A stretch of 64,000 nucleotides of DNA, from NCBI GenBank assembly GCA_963814975.1, contig CAWFFB010000003.1, positions 191,289 to 255,288 of the forward strand, written 5' to 3'. The translations under genes were made by a program, and so were the position numbers. The notes under the pieces are model-generated. The model was not told the origin of the DNA, did no database searches, and saw nothing but the letters and a program-made list of their open reading frames with translations. Below are positions 1 to 8,688 of this stretch, piece by piece (position 1 is the stretch's first letter; each line of letters begins with the position of its first letter). The stretch comes from CAVUXJ01 sp963814975 (lineage in GTDB: Bacteria > Acidobacteriota > Vicinamibacteria > Vicinamibacterales > CAVVIG01).

Positions 1-691
1 GCCCTCTGCGCGCCTCGCGGCCGAGCGCGGGGAAATCCAGGAGACGAAACGCGCCCTTACCGAGCGGCAACGACGATGAGGCCTTCAGATCGGCCGCCGG
101 CGAGTCTCCTGAATCCGCGGCCCGCATCGGCTCGGTGCCGTTGGTCAGGATCCAGGCCTTGTTCGCGCCCTGCGTCAGACATCCCACGATCTGGACGAGC
201 GAAAAGTTGGGAACCGGACCTCCCGGTCCGCTTTTCTCGACGATCGTGATGCTGGCGAGTTGGGCCGGGTTCGCCGTGAGTTCCTCGGTGCCCGCGGGAA
301 ATCCGCTCTCTTCAAGGACGAAGCTCAAGACGTCCAGATACGTGCCTGCCGGCAGCCTGCCTGGTCCGTTCAACGGCATTGTCGTCCGCATTTTCGTAAA
401 CACGTTGTCCAGGCTTTCCTGGAACCAGCGGCGCATGAAGCCGGCCCCGAAAAGGATGGGCGCTTCTCCCGTGTCGTGGCATTCGGCGCAGATCTCCTGA
501 TAGACGAGCTTGCCCCTCGAAGCCTGGGCCGCGGTGTAGACACCGTCCCACACGGTTTTCTTCGCCGGTACGTCCTGGCTCGCCGTGACGCGCCGGGACG
601 CCCCTGAGAGCGCGCCCACGAGGGTGAGGAGACTCGCGAGGCCGATGAGCTGTACGGACAGACTATGACGACTCATGATGTTGGAAATCAT
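1..691 (-). CDS. c-type cytochrome, 3' end cut by window edge
   Basis: The minus-strand reading frame stays open to the window edge, so the C-terminus is missing. The protein begins MISNIMSRHSLSV (an internal Met at 676 is the alternative start). It has a hydrophobic signal segment, then a CAECH haem-binding motif about 60 residues in, inside the context YQEICAECHDTG. A Met-rich stretch after it (FTKMRTTMPLNG) is a plausible source of the distal haem ligand. It is therefore an exported, probably periplasmic, small cytochrome. It lies 70 bp downstream of the DUF4159 gene on the same strand and may be co-transcribed with it. Redox partner and substrate cannot be seen. Confidence 0.75.
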   Translation of the reverse strand, partial: MISNIMSRHSLSVQLIGLASLLTLVGALSGASRRVTASQDVPAKKTVWDGVYTAAQASRGKLVYQEICAECHDTGEAPILFGAGFMRRWFQESLDNVFTKMRTTMPLNGPGRLPAGTYLDVLSFVLEESGFPAGTEELTANPAQLASITIVEKSGPGGPVPNFSLVQIVGCLTQGANKAWILTNGTEPMRAADSGDSPAADLKASSSLPLGKGAFRLLDFPALGREARRG

Positions 692-760
692 ACTGTCGCG
701 CGACCCGTTTGAGAAGGCGGCGGTTATCTCCTCGCGGCAGACCCGAGGATTTGTCGTAGT

Positions 761-1573
761 CTAATGTGTAAGCCCGTACAACATGTAGTTGACGCCCAGC
801 TTGTACGCCTCGTTGGACGAATCGATCGGGAACAGTCCCTGCCCGGACCACTCCCGGTACTCGGCCACGTCGTTGTCGTGATTGGCGATCACCATCAGGC
901 GCCGCGCAGGGTCGTTGTCCTCGTAGATACCGTAGTAGTTGGGCTTGTAGCCGAGCATCGGGTGCGGAAACTCAATCGTCTTCATCCGGAAGAAACTGTC
1001 GAAAATCGGGTGCGATCGATCGAGCTTCACCCACCGGGCTTCCGGCACCACCCGCCGCATCTGCGCCTCGAAATTGTTCCACTGCTCGCGCTCGAAGTCG
1101 TCGAAGATGGCGAACCCCCCCTTGAGCAGGTACTCCCGGAATCGCGCGGCCTCGCCGTCGCTCATCGTCCAGAAACCGGGCTCCCACATGTACGCAATAG
1201 GGTACTTGAAGAGCCGCGGGTCGTCGAGCGTGAGGATCAAGCTGCCGTCCGTATTCGCATCGATGAGCGTCAGATCCTTGAGGATCGTCATGAGGTTCTG
1301 CTCGGCGCGAGGGTAGTCGTGATTCCAGGCGTTGCTCGCGCCACGCCAGCGGCCGCCGGAGCCGGACTCCCACCGCAAGCGGACAAACGTGAAGCGGCCG
1401 TCGTACTCGGGTTCGTGCCGTCCCCATCCACTCCGCGCCGACTGACCGGCTTCGCGGGTTGTCACTTCGGCGATCGATCGGGGCTCGCTGTGAAGAGCGA
1501 GTGAGCGAGGTCCGGCTCCCGCCGACATGCCGGTCAGCGCCGCCGCCGTCAGGACGCGCACCCACCGATACAT
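761..1573 (-). CDS. DUF4159 domain-containing exported protein
   Basis: A 270-residue protein. The ATG is preceded by a purine-rich GGGGAGGAGG about 10 bases upstream. An N-terminal signal peptide (MYRWVRVLTAAALTGMSAGAG) is followed by a body with the features of DUF4159: FTFVRLRWESG, the aspartate- and tryptophan-rich ANTDGSLILTLDDPRLFKYP segment, and GGFAIFDDFE. DUF4159 has a glutamine-amidotransferase-like fold and no established enzyme activity; it is common in Acidobacteriota and Planctomycetes. Here it is upstream of a cytochrome c gene. The family assignment is by motif recognition; the function is unknown. Confidence 0.8.
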   Translation of the reverse strand: MYRWVRVLTAAALTGMSAGAGPRSLALHSEPRSIAEVTTREAGQSARSGWGRHEPEYDGRFTFVRLRWESGSGGRWRGASNAWNHDYPRAEQNLMTILKDLTLIDANTDGSLILTLDDPRLFKYPIAYMWEPGFWTMSDGEAARFREYLLKGGFAIFDDFEREQWNNFEAQMRRVVPEARWVKLDRSHPIFDSFFRMKTIEFPHPMLGYKPNYYGIYEDNDPARRLMVIANHDNDVAEYREWSGQGLFPIDSSNEAYKLGVNYMLYGLTH

Positions 1574-1711
1574 GGTCGAAGGCCTCCTCCCCTAACCTCT
1601 TCTGAGATGCTGTCAATTATCACCCGAATTCGAATCGGGTGCCCGAGCAGCAGGGGCAGTTTCGTGGTACTCTCCGGTCGACGCTTTTGGGCGTCTTTCA
1701 GAGGAGATTGC

Positions 1712-1987
1712 ATGGCGAAAAAGAAGACAAGTACGCGGAAACCGAATGCGGCCTTCATGCGGCCGGTGACCCCCAGCGCGATGCTGGCCGAGGTCGTTGG
1801 CGCGAAGCCGATGCCGCGGACCGAGGTCACGAAGAAGCTGTGGGCCTACATCAAGAAGAATGGACTGCAGGACAAGAAAAACCGGCGCATGATCAACGCC
1901 GACGACAGTTTGAAAGCCGTATTCGGCGGCAAGACCTCGGTGAACATGTTCGCGATGACGAAGCTGGTCAGCAAACACCTCAAGTAG
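1712..1987 (+). CDS. SWIB/MDM2 domain protein
   Basis: A 91-residue basic protein starting MAKKKTSTRKPN. The ATG at 1712 is chosen because GAGGAG lies 6 bases upstream; a longer reading frame from 1607 lacks such a site. A Lys-rich tail precedes one complete SWIB fold: FMRPVTPSAMLAEVVG, TKKLWAYIKKNGLQDKKNRR, INADDSLKAVFG and VNMFAMTKLVSKHLK. In eukaryotes SWIB domains occur in chromatin remodelling subunits. Stand-alone bacterial versions are small, basic and probably DNA-associated, but their role is not established. A strong terminator hairpin follows directly, so the gene is probably monocistronic. Confidence 0.9.
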   Translation: MAKKKTSTRKPNAAFMRPVTPSAMLAEVVGAKPMPRTEVTKKLWAYIKKNGLQDKKNRRMINADDSLKAVFGGKTSVNMFAMTKLVSKHLK

Positions 1988-2031
1988 GCAGCGACAATCT
2001 TCAGGCGGGACACGACCGGATCTCAGCAACG

Positions 2032-2064
2032 AAGGCGACGGCCCAACCGCGTCGCCTTTTGTTG
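2032..2064 (+). terminator. rho-independent terminator of the SWIB gene
   Basis: A 9-bp perfect stem (AAGGCGACG / CGTCGCCTT) with a 9-base loop, followed by a T-rich run (TTGTTGT). It sits 45 bases after the SWIB stop codon. Confidence 0.8.
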
Positions 2065-2091
2065 TCTGCCTCATCCCGCTAGGATTTGTGT

Positions 2092-2883
2092 GTGAATCGT
2101 CCATTTCTTGCCATCGTCGCGATTGTCGCGATTTGCGCGGGCGTCGTTGGCGGCGCCATCCTGACGTATAGCTTGACGCGTCCCGCGCGCAACCTGCCGT
2201 CGACGACCAGCGGAGCCAATCGCCCCGCACCGCCGCCGCCGCGCGAGGTCCCTCGCACCGAGCCGCCTCGCGCCGAGGCCGGGCCGCCTCCTGCCCCCCG
2301 ACGTACCATGGCCCCGAAGGCCGAACCGGCGCCAGCGCCCGCGCCGGCTGAAGCTGCGATCTCGGTTGGCGTCCTGCATATCGACAGCGACGTTCCCGGG
2401 GCGCATGTCTTCATCGACCGGGAGTTTCTGGGTGTCGCCCCGGTGACGGCTGCGAGCGTCAAGCCGGGCACGCACCGGATCAACGTCTCGGCCGAAGGCT
2501 ACGATGGAGTTGCCGAGACGATCGAGGTTTCTCCTGGGCCCCGCAACCTCATGCTCAAGTTGAAAGAGGTGCGGCTGGACGCGACGCTCGATGTCGTCCA
2601 CAAGCATCGTCTGGGTGAGTGCAAGGGCCGCTTGACCGCCACAGCGCAGGGAATGCGCTATGAGACGGCCGACAAGGACGACAGCTTCACGACTCCGTTG
2701 GTGGATCTCGACACGTTCGACGTCGACTATCTCGAAAAGAACCTGCGGGTGAAGCTCCCCAAGGGCAGGCAGTTCAACTTCACGGATCCCGAAGGGAACG
2801 CGGATCGGCTCTTCGTGTTTCACCGCGACGTCGAAAAAGCACGGGAACGTCTGAAGAGGGGCGATCCGGCCGCAAGCCGGTAA
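2092..2883 (+). CDS. PEGA domain membrane-anchored protein
   Basis: A 263-residue protein. The start is taken as GTG at 2092 because AGGA lies 7 bases upstream; TTG at 2086 is in frame but too close to that site. It has one N-terminal transmembrane segment (FLAIVAIVAICAGVVGGAIL), then a Pro/Ala-rich linker to about residue 85. A PEGA-type beta domain follows (GVLHIDSDVPGAHVFIDREF through GTHRINVSAEGYDG). The last 100 residues (from about LDATLDVVHKHRLGECKG) form a second beta-rich domain I do not recognise. PEGA domains act as extracellular or periplasmic binding modules. The function is unknown. Confidence 0.75.
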   Translation: MNRPFLAIVAIVAICAGVVGGAILTYSLTRPARNLPSTTSGANRPAPPPPREVPRTEPPRAEAGPPPAPRRTMAPKAEPAPAPAPAEAAISVGVLHIDSDVPGAHVFIDREFLGVAPVTAASVKPGTHRINVSAEGYDGVAETIEVSPGPRNLMLKLKEVRLDATLDVVHKHRLGECKGRLTATAQGMRYETADKDDSFTTPLVDLDTFDVDYLEKNLRVKLPKGRQFNFTDPEGNADRLFVFHRDVEKARERLKRGDPAASR

Positions 2884-3130
2884 TCCCTCCGGGGATGAGG
2901 TTCCGAGGCCAGCGGACGAACCGAGCGTTTCCCTCGTCAGATGAAATGACTGCGCTGGTTCGGTGATTCCGTGTGCTCCCGCTGCTTCCGCGGTCTCGTT
3001 CTCTCGAGCGCTCCATACGTGTTAGCATTCGACGTTTCGACAATATCGGGCGCGAAGGCCTGAAGCTCGCGTGACGGTCGGCCAATGGCGCGACGGGCTC
3101 TTAGTGATCGAGGGACCGAGAGGAGGGGCA

Positions 3131-4396
3131 GTGTCTAACTGGTTTTCGGACATGTCCACGCGGGAGCGGCGGACGTTCTGGGCGTGCTTCTCCGGGTGGG
3201 CCCTGGACGCCATGGACGTGCAGCTCTACGCCGTGGCGATGCCGACGCTGATCGGCGTGCTGGCAATGAGCAGGGCGCAAGCCGGGATGCTGGCCACCTC
3301 GGCCCTCATTCTTTCGTCGGTTGGAGGGTGGATGGCGGGAATGCTGGCCGACCGCATCGGCCGCGTCAAGGTCCTCCAGATCACTATTCTCTGGTTCTCG
3401 GTTTTCACATTCCTGTCCGGTTTCGCCAATTCCTACGAGCAGCTGCTGGTGCTCCGCAGCCTCCAGGGGCTCGGCTTCGGCGGCGAGTGGGCAGCGGGCG
3501 CGGTGCTGATGGCCGAGGTCATCAACCCGAAGGCGCGCGGGCGCGCGGTTGGTTGTGTGCAGAGCGGGTGGTCGGTTGGCTACGGTGCGGCCGCTTTGCT
3601 GTTCACCGCCATGTTCTCCTGGTTCCCGCCCGAAGTGGCGTGGCGCTACCTGTTTTTCGTCGGCATCCTCCCAGGTTTTGCCGTGTTGTTCATCCGGCGG
3701 AACGTCGAAGAGCCGGAGATTTTTCTCGCCGCCAAAAGAGCTGAGCACGTCGGACCGCACAAGTCCGTCCTGCTCGACATTTTCAAGCCGCCTCTGCTGC
3801 GATCCACGGCTGTCGCTTCTCTGCTGGCCGCGGGCACGCTCGGCGGGAACTACACCATCCTGACGTGGCTGCCGACCTACCTGAGGACGGTGCAGAACTT
3901 GAACGTCCTTTCGACAGGCAGCTATCTCGGCGTCAATATTTTCGGCTCGTTCCTCGGCTACGTCGTCACCGCGCACTTGAGTGACTGGCTGGGGCGGCGC
4001 CGGACGTTTGCGCTGTGCGCTATCTGCGCGTCGGTGACCATCGCCGTGTACACCCTGATACCGGTCAGTCAGACGACGACGCTGTTGCTTGGCTTCCCGC
4101 TCGGTTTCTTCCAGTCGGGAATTGTCGCCGGGATGGGGGCGACTTTCGCGGAGCTGTTCCCGACCTATGTTCGCGCGACGGGCCAGGGGTTCTCGTACAA
4201 CTTCGGACGTGGCGTGGGTTCCCTGATGCCCACGATCGTCGGCATCCTTGCCGCCACGATGGCGCTGAACGAAGCTATCGGCTTCTGCGCCCTGTTCTCG
4301 TACGGTCTGGTCCTCGTGGCCGTCGCGCTTCTGCCGGAGACCCGCGCGCGGGCGCTCACCGCCCATGCGCAGGAACCGATGACCGCTTCCTCGTGA
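3131..4396 (+). CDS. MFS transporter
   Basis: A 421-residue inner-membrane transporter with about 12 hydrophobic segments. The GTG at 3131 is preferred over an in-frame GTG at 3071 because AGAGGAGGGG lies just upstream. The loop 2-3 motif of the major facilitator superfamily is present (GMLADRIGRVKV) and a related copy follows in the second half (HLSDWLGRRRTF). GFGGEWAAGAVLMAE and WALDAMDVQLY resemble the aromatic-acid/sialic-acid symporter branch, but the substrate cannot be set from sequence. It is 13 bp upstream of a ThDP-dependent enzyme, so the pair may import and process an organic acid. Confidence 0.85.
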   Translation: MSNWFSDMSTRERRTFWACFSGWALDAMDVQLYAVAMPTLIGVLAMSRAQAGMLATSALILSSVGGWMAGMLADRIGRVKVLQITILWFSVFTFLSGFANSYEQLLVLRSLQGLGFGGEWAAGAVLMAEVINPKARGRAVGCVQSGWSVGYGAAALLFTAMFSWFPPEVAWRYLFFVGILPGFAVLFIRRNVEEPEIFLAAKRAEHVGPHKSVLLDIFKPPLLRSTAVASLLAAGTLGGNYTILTWLPTYLRTVQNLNVLSTGSYLGVNIFGSFLGYVVTAHLSDWLGRRRTFALCAICASVTIAVYTLIPVSQTTTLLLGFPLGFFQSGIVAGMGATFAELFPTYVRATGQGFSYNFGRGVGSLMPTIVGILAATMALNEAIGFCALFSYGLVLVAVALLPETRARALTAHAQEPMTASS

Positions 4397-4409
4397 TGGC
4401 GACGTCCCA

Positions 4410-6089
4410 ATGAAGAAAGAGCTTGCAGCGCGAAGCGGAGGACGCATTCTTGTCGACAGTCTCCGAATTCACGGCGCCGACCGGGCCTTCTGTGTTCCCG
4501 GCGAGAGCTATCTCGACGTCCTGAACGCGTTTCACGACACCCCGGAGATCGACGTCGTCGTCTGCAAGCATGAAGGCGCCGCGGCGAACATGGCGGAGGC
4601 CGATGGGCGGCTGACAGGCCGGCCGGGCATCTGCTTCGTGACCCGTGGCCCTGGCGCCACCCATGCCAGCATCGGCGTGCATGCGGCGATGGAGAACTCG
4701 ACCCCGATGGTGCTCTTCATCGGCCAGGTCGATCGCGCGTTCTTCGACCGCGAAGCGTTCCAGGAAATCGACTACCGGCAGATGTTCAGGCCGCTCGCCA
4801 AATGGGCCGCGCAGGTCGAGGATCCGCACCGGATTCCAGAATACGTGCTCCGCGCGTTTCAGACGGCGACCGCGGGGCGACCGGGACCCGTGGTGCTGGC
4901 GTTGCCGGAAGACATGCTGGTGGAGGCCGCGCAGGTCGCAGACACCAGGCCCTTCCAGACAGCTTATAGCGCCCCACGGGACGTCGATCTGGCGGCTCTT
5001 CATTCGCAGCTCGCCCAGGCGCAGCGGCCGCTGCTCGTCGTGGGCGGGAGCGGTTGGACGCCTGAAGCCTGCGCCGAGGTGACCGCGTTCGCCGCCGCGA
5101 GCGGCCTGCCCGTGGTCGCCTCATTCCGGCGCCAGGATCTGTTCGACAATACCCACGCCAACTACGCCGGCCATCTGGGACTGGGCATCAACCCACGCCT
5201 GGCCGAGAAGGTGCGCGCCGCGGATCTGCTGGTTGTGCTCGGCTCGCGCCTGAGCGAAGTGACGTCGGGCGGCTACACGCTGATCGCGTCGCCGTGCCCC
5301 GAACAGCGCCTCGTGCACGTGCATCCCGACCCCGAGGAGCTCGGGCGTGTCTACCAGGCGACGCTGTTCATCAACTCGAGCACCTCGGCCTTCGCCTCCG
5401 CGCTCAAATCCCTCGCCCCGATCAGGAATCCCGCGTGGGAGCCCTGGCTCGCCGAGCTTCGACGCGATCTGGAGGCCTTCGGACAACCGCCGGACCCTGA
5501 CGCGTCCTACCAAGGCGTTCACCTCGCCACCGTGGTTTCACAACTGACGGAGCGCCTGCCTCACGACGCCATCATCTGCAACGGCGCGGGTAACTACACG
5601 CTCTGGGTGCATCGCTTTCACAAGTACCGCCAGTTTCGCAGCGAGCTCGCTCCGGTTGGCGGCGCCATGGGCTACGGATTGCCCGCCGCGATCGCGGCAA
5701 AGCTGCGGCATCCGGAGCGGACCGTCGTCTGCTTCGCTGGCGACGGCTGCTTCCTGATGTATCCGCAGGAGCTTGCCACCGCGGTGCAGTGCGGCGCGGC
5801 GATCGTCGTGCTGGTTGTGAACAACGGGATGTACGGCACGATCCGGATGCACCAGGAGCGCCGCTACCCGGGGCGCGTCTCGAGCACCGATCTCGCGAAT
5901 CCCGATTTCGTTGCGCTGGCGCGTTCCCTCGGCGCCCATGCCGAGCGAGTGTCGACGACGGACGAGTTCGCGGCCGCGTTTGGACGAGCGGAGAGCGCCG
6001 GAGGACCGGCGCTGCTCGAGCTGTGCGTCGATCCGGCTCAAATCACTCCCACGGCCCGCCTCGCCGTGGCCAGGCCGGTTGGAGTCTAG
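4410..6089 (+). CDS. Thiamine pyrophosphate-binding enzyme (acetolactate synthase large-subunit-like)
   Basis: A 559-residue protein with the three-domain layout of ThDP decarboxylases/synthases. The N-terminal Pyr domain carries the cofactor-activating glutamate (E55, in CKHEGAAANMAEADG). The C-terminal PP domain carries the ThDP/Mg motif GDG at about residue 444, ending in NNGMYG about 30 residues later. The family includes acetolactate synthase, glyoxylate carboligase and oxalyl-CoA decarboxylase. No small regulatory subunit gene is adjacent and the neighbour is a transporter, so a catabolic role is more likely than branched-chain amino acid synthesis. That last point is inference. It belongs to a cluster with the MFS gene before it and the NHL remnant 3 bp after it. 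Confidence 0.85.
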   Translation: MKKELAARSGGRILVDSLRIHGADRAFCVPGESYLDVLNAFHDTPEIDVVVCKHEGAAANMAEADGRLTGRPGICFVTRGPGATHASIGVHAAMENSTPMVLFIGQVDRAFFDREAFQEIDYRQMFRPLAKWAAQVEDPHRIPEYVLRAFQTATAGRPGPVVLALPEDMLVEAAQVADTRPFQTAYSAPRDVDLAALHSQLAQAQRPLLVVGGSGWTPEACAEVTAFAAASGLPVVASFRRQDLFDNTHANYAGHLGLGINPRLAEKVRAADLLVVLGSRLSEVTSGGYTLIASPCPEQRLVHVHPDPEELGRVYQATLFINSSTSAFASALKSLAPIRNPAWEPWLAELRRDLEAFGQPPDPDASYQGVHLATVVSQLTERLPHDAIICNGAGNYTLWVHRFHKYRQFRSELAPVGGAMGYGLPAAIAAKLRHPERTVVCFAGDGCFLMYPQELATAVQCGAAIVVLVVNNGMYGTIRMHQERRYPGRVSSTDLANPDFVALARSLGAHAERVSTTDEFAAAFGRAESAGGPALLELCVDPAQITPTARLAVARPVGV

Positions 6090-6092
6090 GAG

Positions 6093-6624
6093 ATGACTCC
6101 CTCGCGATACGGCTTCTCCAGCGTGCTCGGGCTCGCCCTCGCCACCGGCATCTGGGCGGCGAATACCCAGTCCGCCGGCGGACAGCAGAAGATCGTCCCG
6201 CGCTTCGTCGTTGAAGCAGGCTGGCCAAAGCCGGGACCTCGGAGCTGGGTTGCGGATCGCCTTCGATCCGATGGGCAACCTGAAGGAGATCATCGAGGTC
6301 AAACCGGGTCCGGGCGCGTTCGGATCGGCCAGCGACTTGGGGTTCTCTCCAGACAATCGCTACATGCTCATCAACGATCAGGGAAACTCCGTGCTCTGGA
6401 TCTACGAGATGGCGAGCAAGACGATCGTCGGCGGGTTCGGCCGGGCCGGACGCGCCGCCGGAGAATGGAACTCGTTCCACTCGATGGCGGTCGACGCCAT
6501 GGGCAATATCTATACGAGTGAAGTGACTGGCAGGCGAGTCCAGAAATTCGTGCCGAAGGGCGTGATCCCGCCGGATCGCTTGAGCACCTTCCTCAACCGC
6601 CCGCACTACGACGCGGTTCCTTAG
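6093..6624 (+). pseudogene. NHL/six-bladed propeller protein, internally deleted and frameshifted
   Basis: The first 50 residues read in one frame: a signal peptide, then FVVEAGWPKPGPRSWV. The rest reads in another frame from about 6250: RIAFDPMGNLKEIIEV, SDLGFSPDNRYMLIND, IVGGFGRAGRAAGEWNSFHS and GRRVQKFVPKG. The second part matches the last blades of the intact NHL protein at 53849-55039, which ends LIGSIGGPGRKAGEFFHIHS and then YRVQKFVYKG. The middle blades (roughly 200 residues) are absent, so this is a deletion plus a frameshift and not only a base error. It lies 3 bp after the ThDP enzyme and was probably the third gene of that operon. Confidence 0.7.
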
Positions 6625-6725
6625 GCAAGGAATGGAGGCTCCAGACTCAGCGCGATCGACCGCCGACGTTCTGGAGCCTCAACCCTTCAGTTAAGTCTCA
6701 ACTCTCAAGTCTCAAGTCTCAACAG

Positions 6726-7866
6726 TCAGTTCGTTCCCGTCACGACCCGGTACGTCTTCGTGAAATTATTCCGCTGGTTGGTGACCGTGAACGTGCCATC
6801 CTGCTGAGCCGATACCTTGAGCCAATACGCCTTGCCGTTGTGCGCCGGCGGCGGCGGCGGCGGCGTTGCGCCCGGCGCTGGCGGGCCACCACCTCCAGGC
6901 CCAATTTCCAGAGCACCGATCGGGATGTTGTCGGGCTGCTCGTCGATGACGTTCGAAATGAACATGCCGGGCACCGTGTATTCCTGGCCGCTCAAGAAGC
7001 GAGAAGTGCACCTGCCACAGATCCTCGAGGCCGGGGGAATTCAGAATGACCCGCATGGCCGGCGGCTGTCCGCCTTTCCGGGTGCCGTTGTTCAGAATGG
7101 AAACCCGTGGCCGCAGCGCATGCACGATCACTTCCGAGTTCGAGACTGGCTGGCCGTGATGGCCGACGATCAGCAAATCCGCCGTCCCGAGCCGATTGTT
7201 CGGGCACATCAGCTCGGCTTCCTTGTTCCAGGTGAGATCGCCGGGGTGGACAACGCGGAATTTTCCAAAGGTGATGTAGCTGCCGACTGACTGCGCGTTT
7301 TCGGTCTTGTCGACGTCCTTGGGTTTGAAGTCCGCGCAGTACGGGTTCGGCCGCCCCGCGCCGGGCAGCGGCTGTTTGAGCACTTCTCCGCCCGACGCGA
7401 AAATGCGCCAGTCGAGTCCGGCGACCTGGATCTTGTCGCCAGGCTTCACGGCCGTGTACTTGGCCTGAGCCTTCAGTCCGGGGTAGACGTCATTCAGGAA
7501 CGCGGTCGAGGCCGGCTGCGGCTCGATGGTCGGACCGTGGTCGTAGAACGCCTTGATGGGCAGGCGCTTGGCGACTTCGGCCATCCCGCCGAAGTGATCG
7601 CCGTGCCAGTGCGTCGTGATCAGATGGTCGATCTGGGTGATGCCGGCGTCCTTCGCCGCATCCAGGATGCGGTCGGCGTCGCGAACGGCCGCCGCCGGCG
7701 CCACGTTCCCCGTGTCGATCAGCACCGACTGACCCGAGGGTGGCACGAAGAGCGTTGCGTTGCCCCCCTCGACATCGATCACGTAGATGTCCAGGGTCTT
7801 CCGCGTCTGCGCGACGAGAACCGTCGCTGAAATCGTCATTGCCAGGAGGACTATTGGTGCGCGCAT
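6726..7866 (-). CDS. Secreted metallo-beta-lactamase-fold hydrolase (one frameshift)
   Basis: It starts MRAPIVLLAMTISATVLVAQ, a signal peptide, with GAAGGAG upstream of the ATG. The zinc-site motif HWHGDH is at residues 86-91, with downstream metal-ligand regions VVHPGDLTW and VGHHGQPVSN. The family is the ComEC-like/competence-type MBL fold. The frame runs to LEDLWQVHFSLLE and then continues one frame over from about 6995 (SGQEYTVPGMFISNVIDEQ). It ends with a Pro/Gly-rich linker and a short C-terminal beta segment (YWLKVSAQQDGTFTVTNQ). Both halves look intact, so a single-base error is likely. It probably hydrolyses a phosphodiester or ester outside the cytoplasm; the substrate is unknown. 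Confidence 0.75.
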
Positions 7867-8173
7867 CGCAAACACTCCTTCAGAGCTGTGCGGCTGGTTG
7901 TGCGGCCGCAATCCTTGAGTCTTCGAGCAGGGATTGATCCTAATGACGAGTGAAACGACTGTCAAAGCCTATTAGCAGAGCGCCGCGGCGCGTCCCGGTG
8001 GCGGATTCCCCTCGCGGGCGGCAGGGAAGACGCCGCGCTCCGCGCGCGGCCAGGCCCGGGTAGAGGCTGTGAAAAGGGAACGGCCTTGCGCGCTGCGGGC
8101 GGCGCTGCTAAGTTGAGCGGGGAAGTGTCCGGACCGGCGACAGGGCGCGGCCAGGCGCGGAGGAGGATTGACC

Positions 8174-8419
8174 ATGCCGCTTTACGATTACGAGTGTCGA
8201 AGCTGCGGACATCGGTTCGAGGCTCTTGTCAGACCCGCGAGCCCTCCCGCCTGTCCCTCTTGCCAGGGACAAGATCTCGAGCAGTTGCTGTCGCTCTTTG
8301 CCGTCAGCTCGGACGGCACCCGGCGGACCAACCTCCAGGCGGCGAAGAAGAAGAACGCCAAGGTCTTGCGCGAGAAACAAATGGCCCAGCTCGAGTACGA
8401 AAAAGAGCATCAACACTGA
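8174..8419 (+). CDS. FmdB-family zinc ribbon protein
   Basis: An 81-residue protein starting MPLYDYECRSCGHRFEALV, with GGAGGA 9 bases upstream. It has the N-terminal FmdB zinc ribbon: CRSC and CPSC pairs about 18 residues apart. A charged helical tail (AKKKNAKVLREKQMAQLEYE) follows. The family is tentatively linked to regulation, and its function is not established. Confidence 0.9.
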   Translation: MPLYDYECRSCGHRFEALVRPASPPACPSCQGQDLEQLLSLFAVSSDGTRRTNLQAAKKKNAKVLREKQMAQLEYEKEHQH

Positions 8420-8688
8420 AGGTTGCCCCCGAAGGGCCGAGCCGGCTCGATGGCAGCGTACCGACTCGGCTCCTACTCGGTGTTGGTATCGCCGTCATAC
8501 ATGCCTGTGTCAGGCCAGGTTCATAGTTGACACTTACTCCTTCCCGACTTAGGGTCAGCTGAATATCCGGCCATAATCGGTTTTTTTACCATCCCGTCGC
8601 GGCTGTCCTTATACATCGCGCGTTTTGTATCGCGCGTGGATCCTTGAGCACAGATGCTCCGACACCGGGGCAATTTGAGGAGGGACAG

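Noticed and set aside
1607..1711. Upstream extension of the SWIB protein
   Set aside because: No ribosome site and no conservation-like sequence; the start at 1712 follows GAGGAG.
3101..4447. Minus-strand frame of about 450 codons over the MFS gene
   Set aside because: Arg/Gln/His-rich shadow of a clear transporter.
8420..8688. Possible tRNA or riboswitch before receptor copy A
   Set aside because: No cloverleaf or known aptamer pattern could be drawn; only an A/T-rich stretch and a ribosome site.
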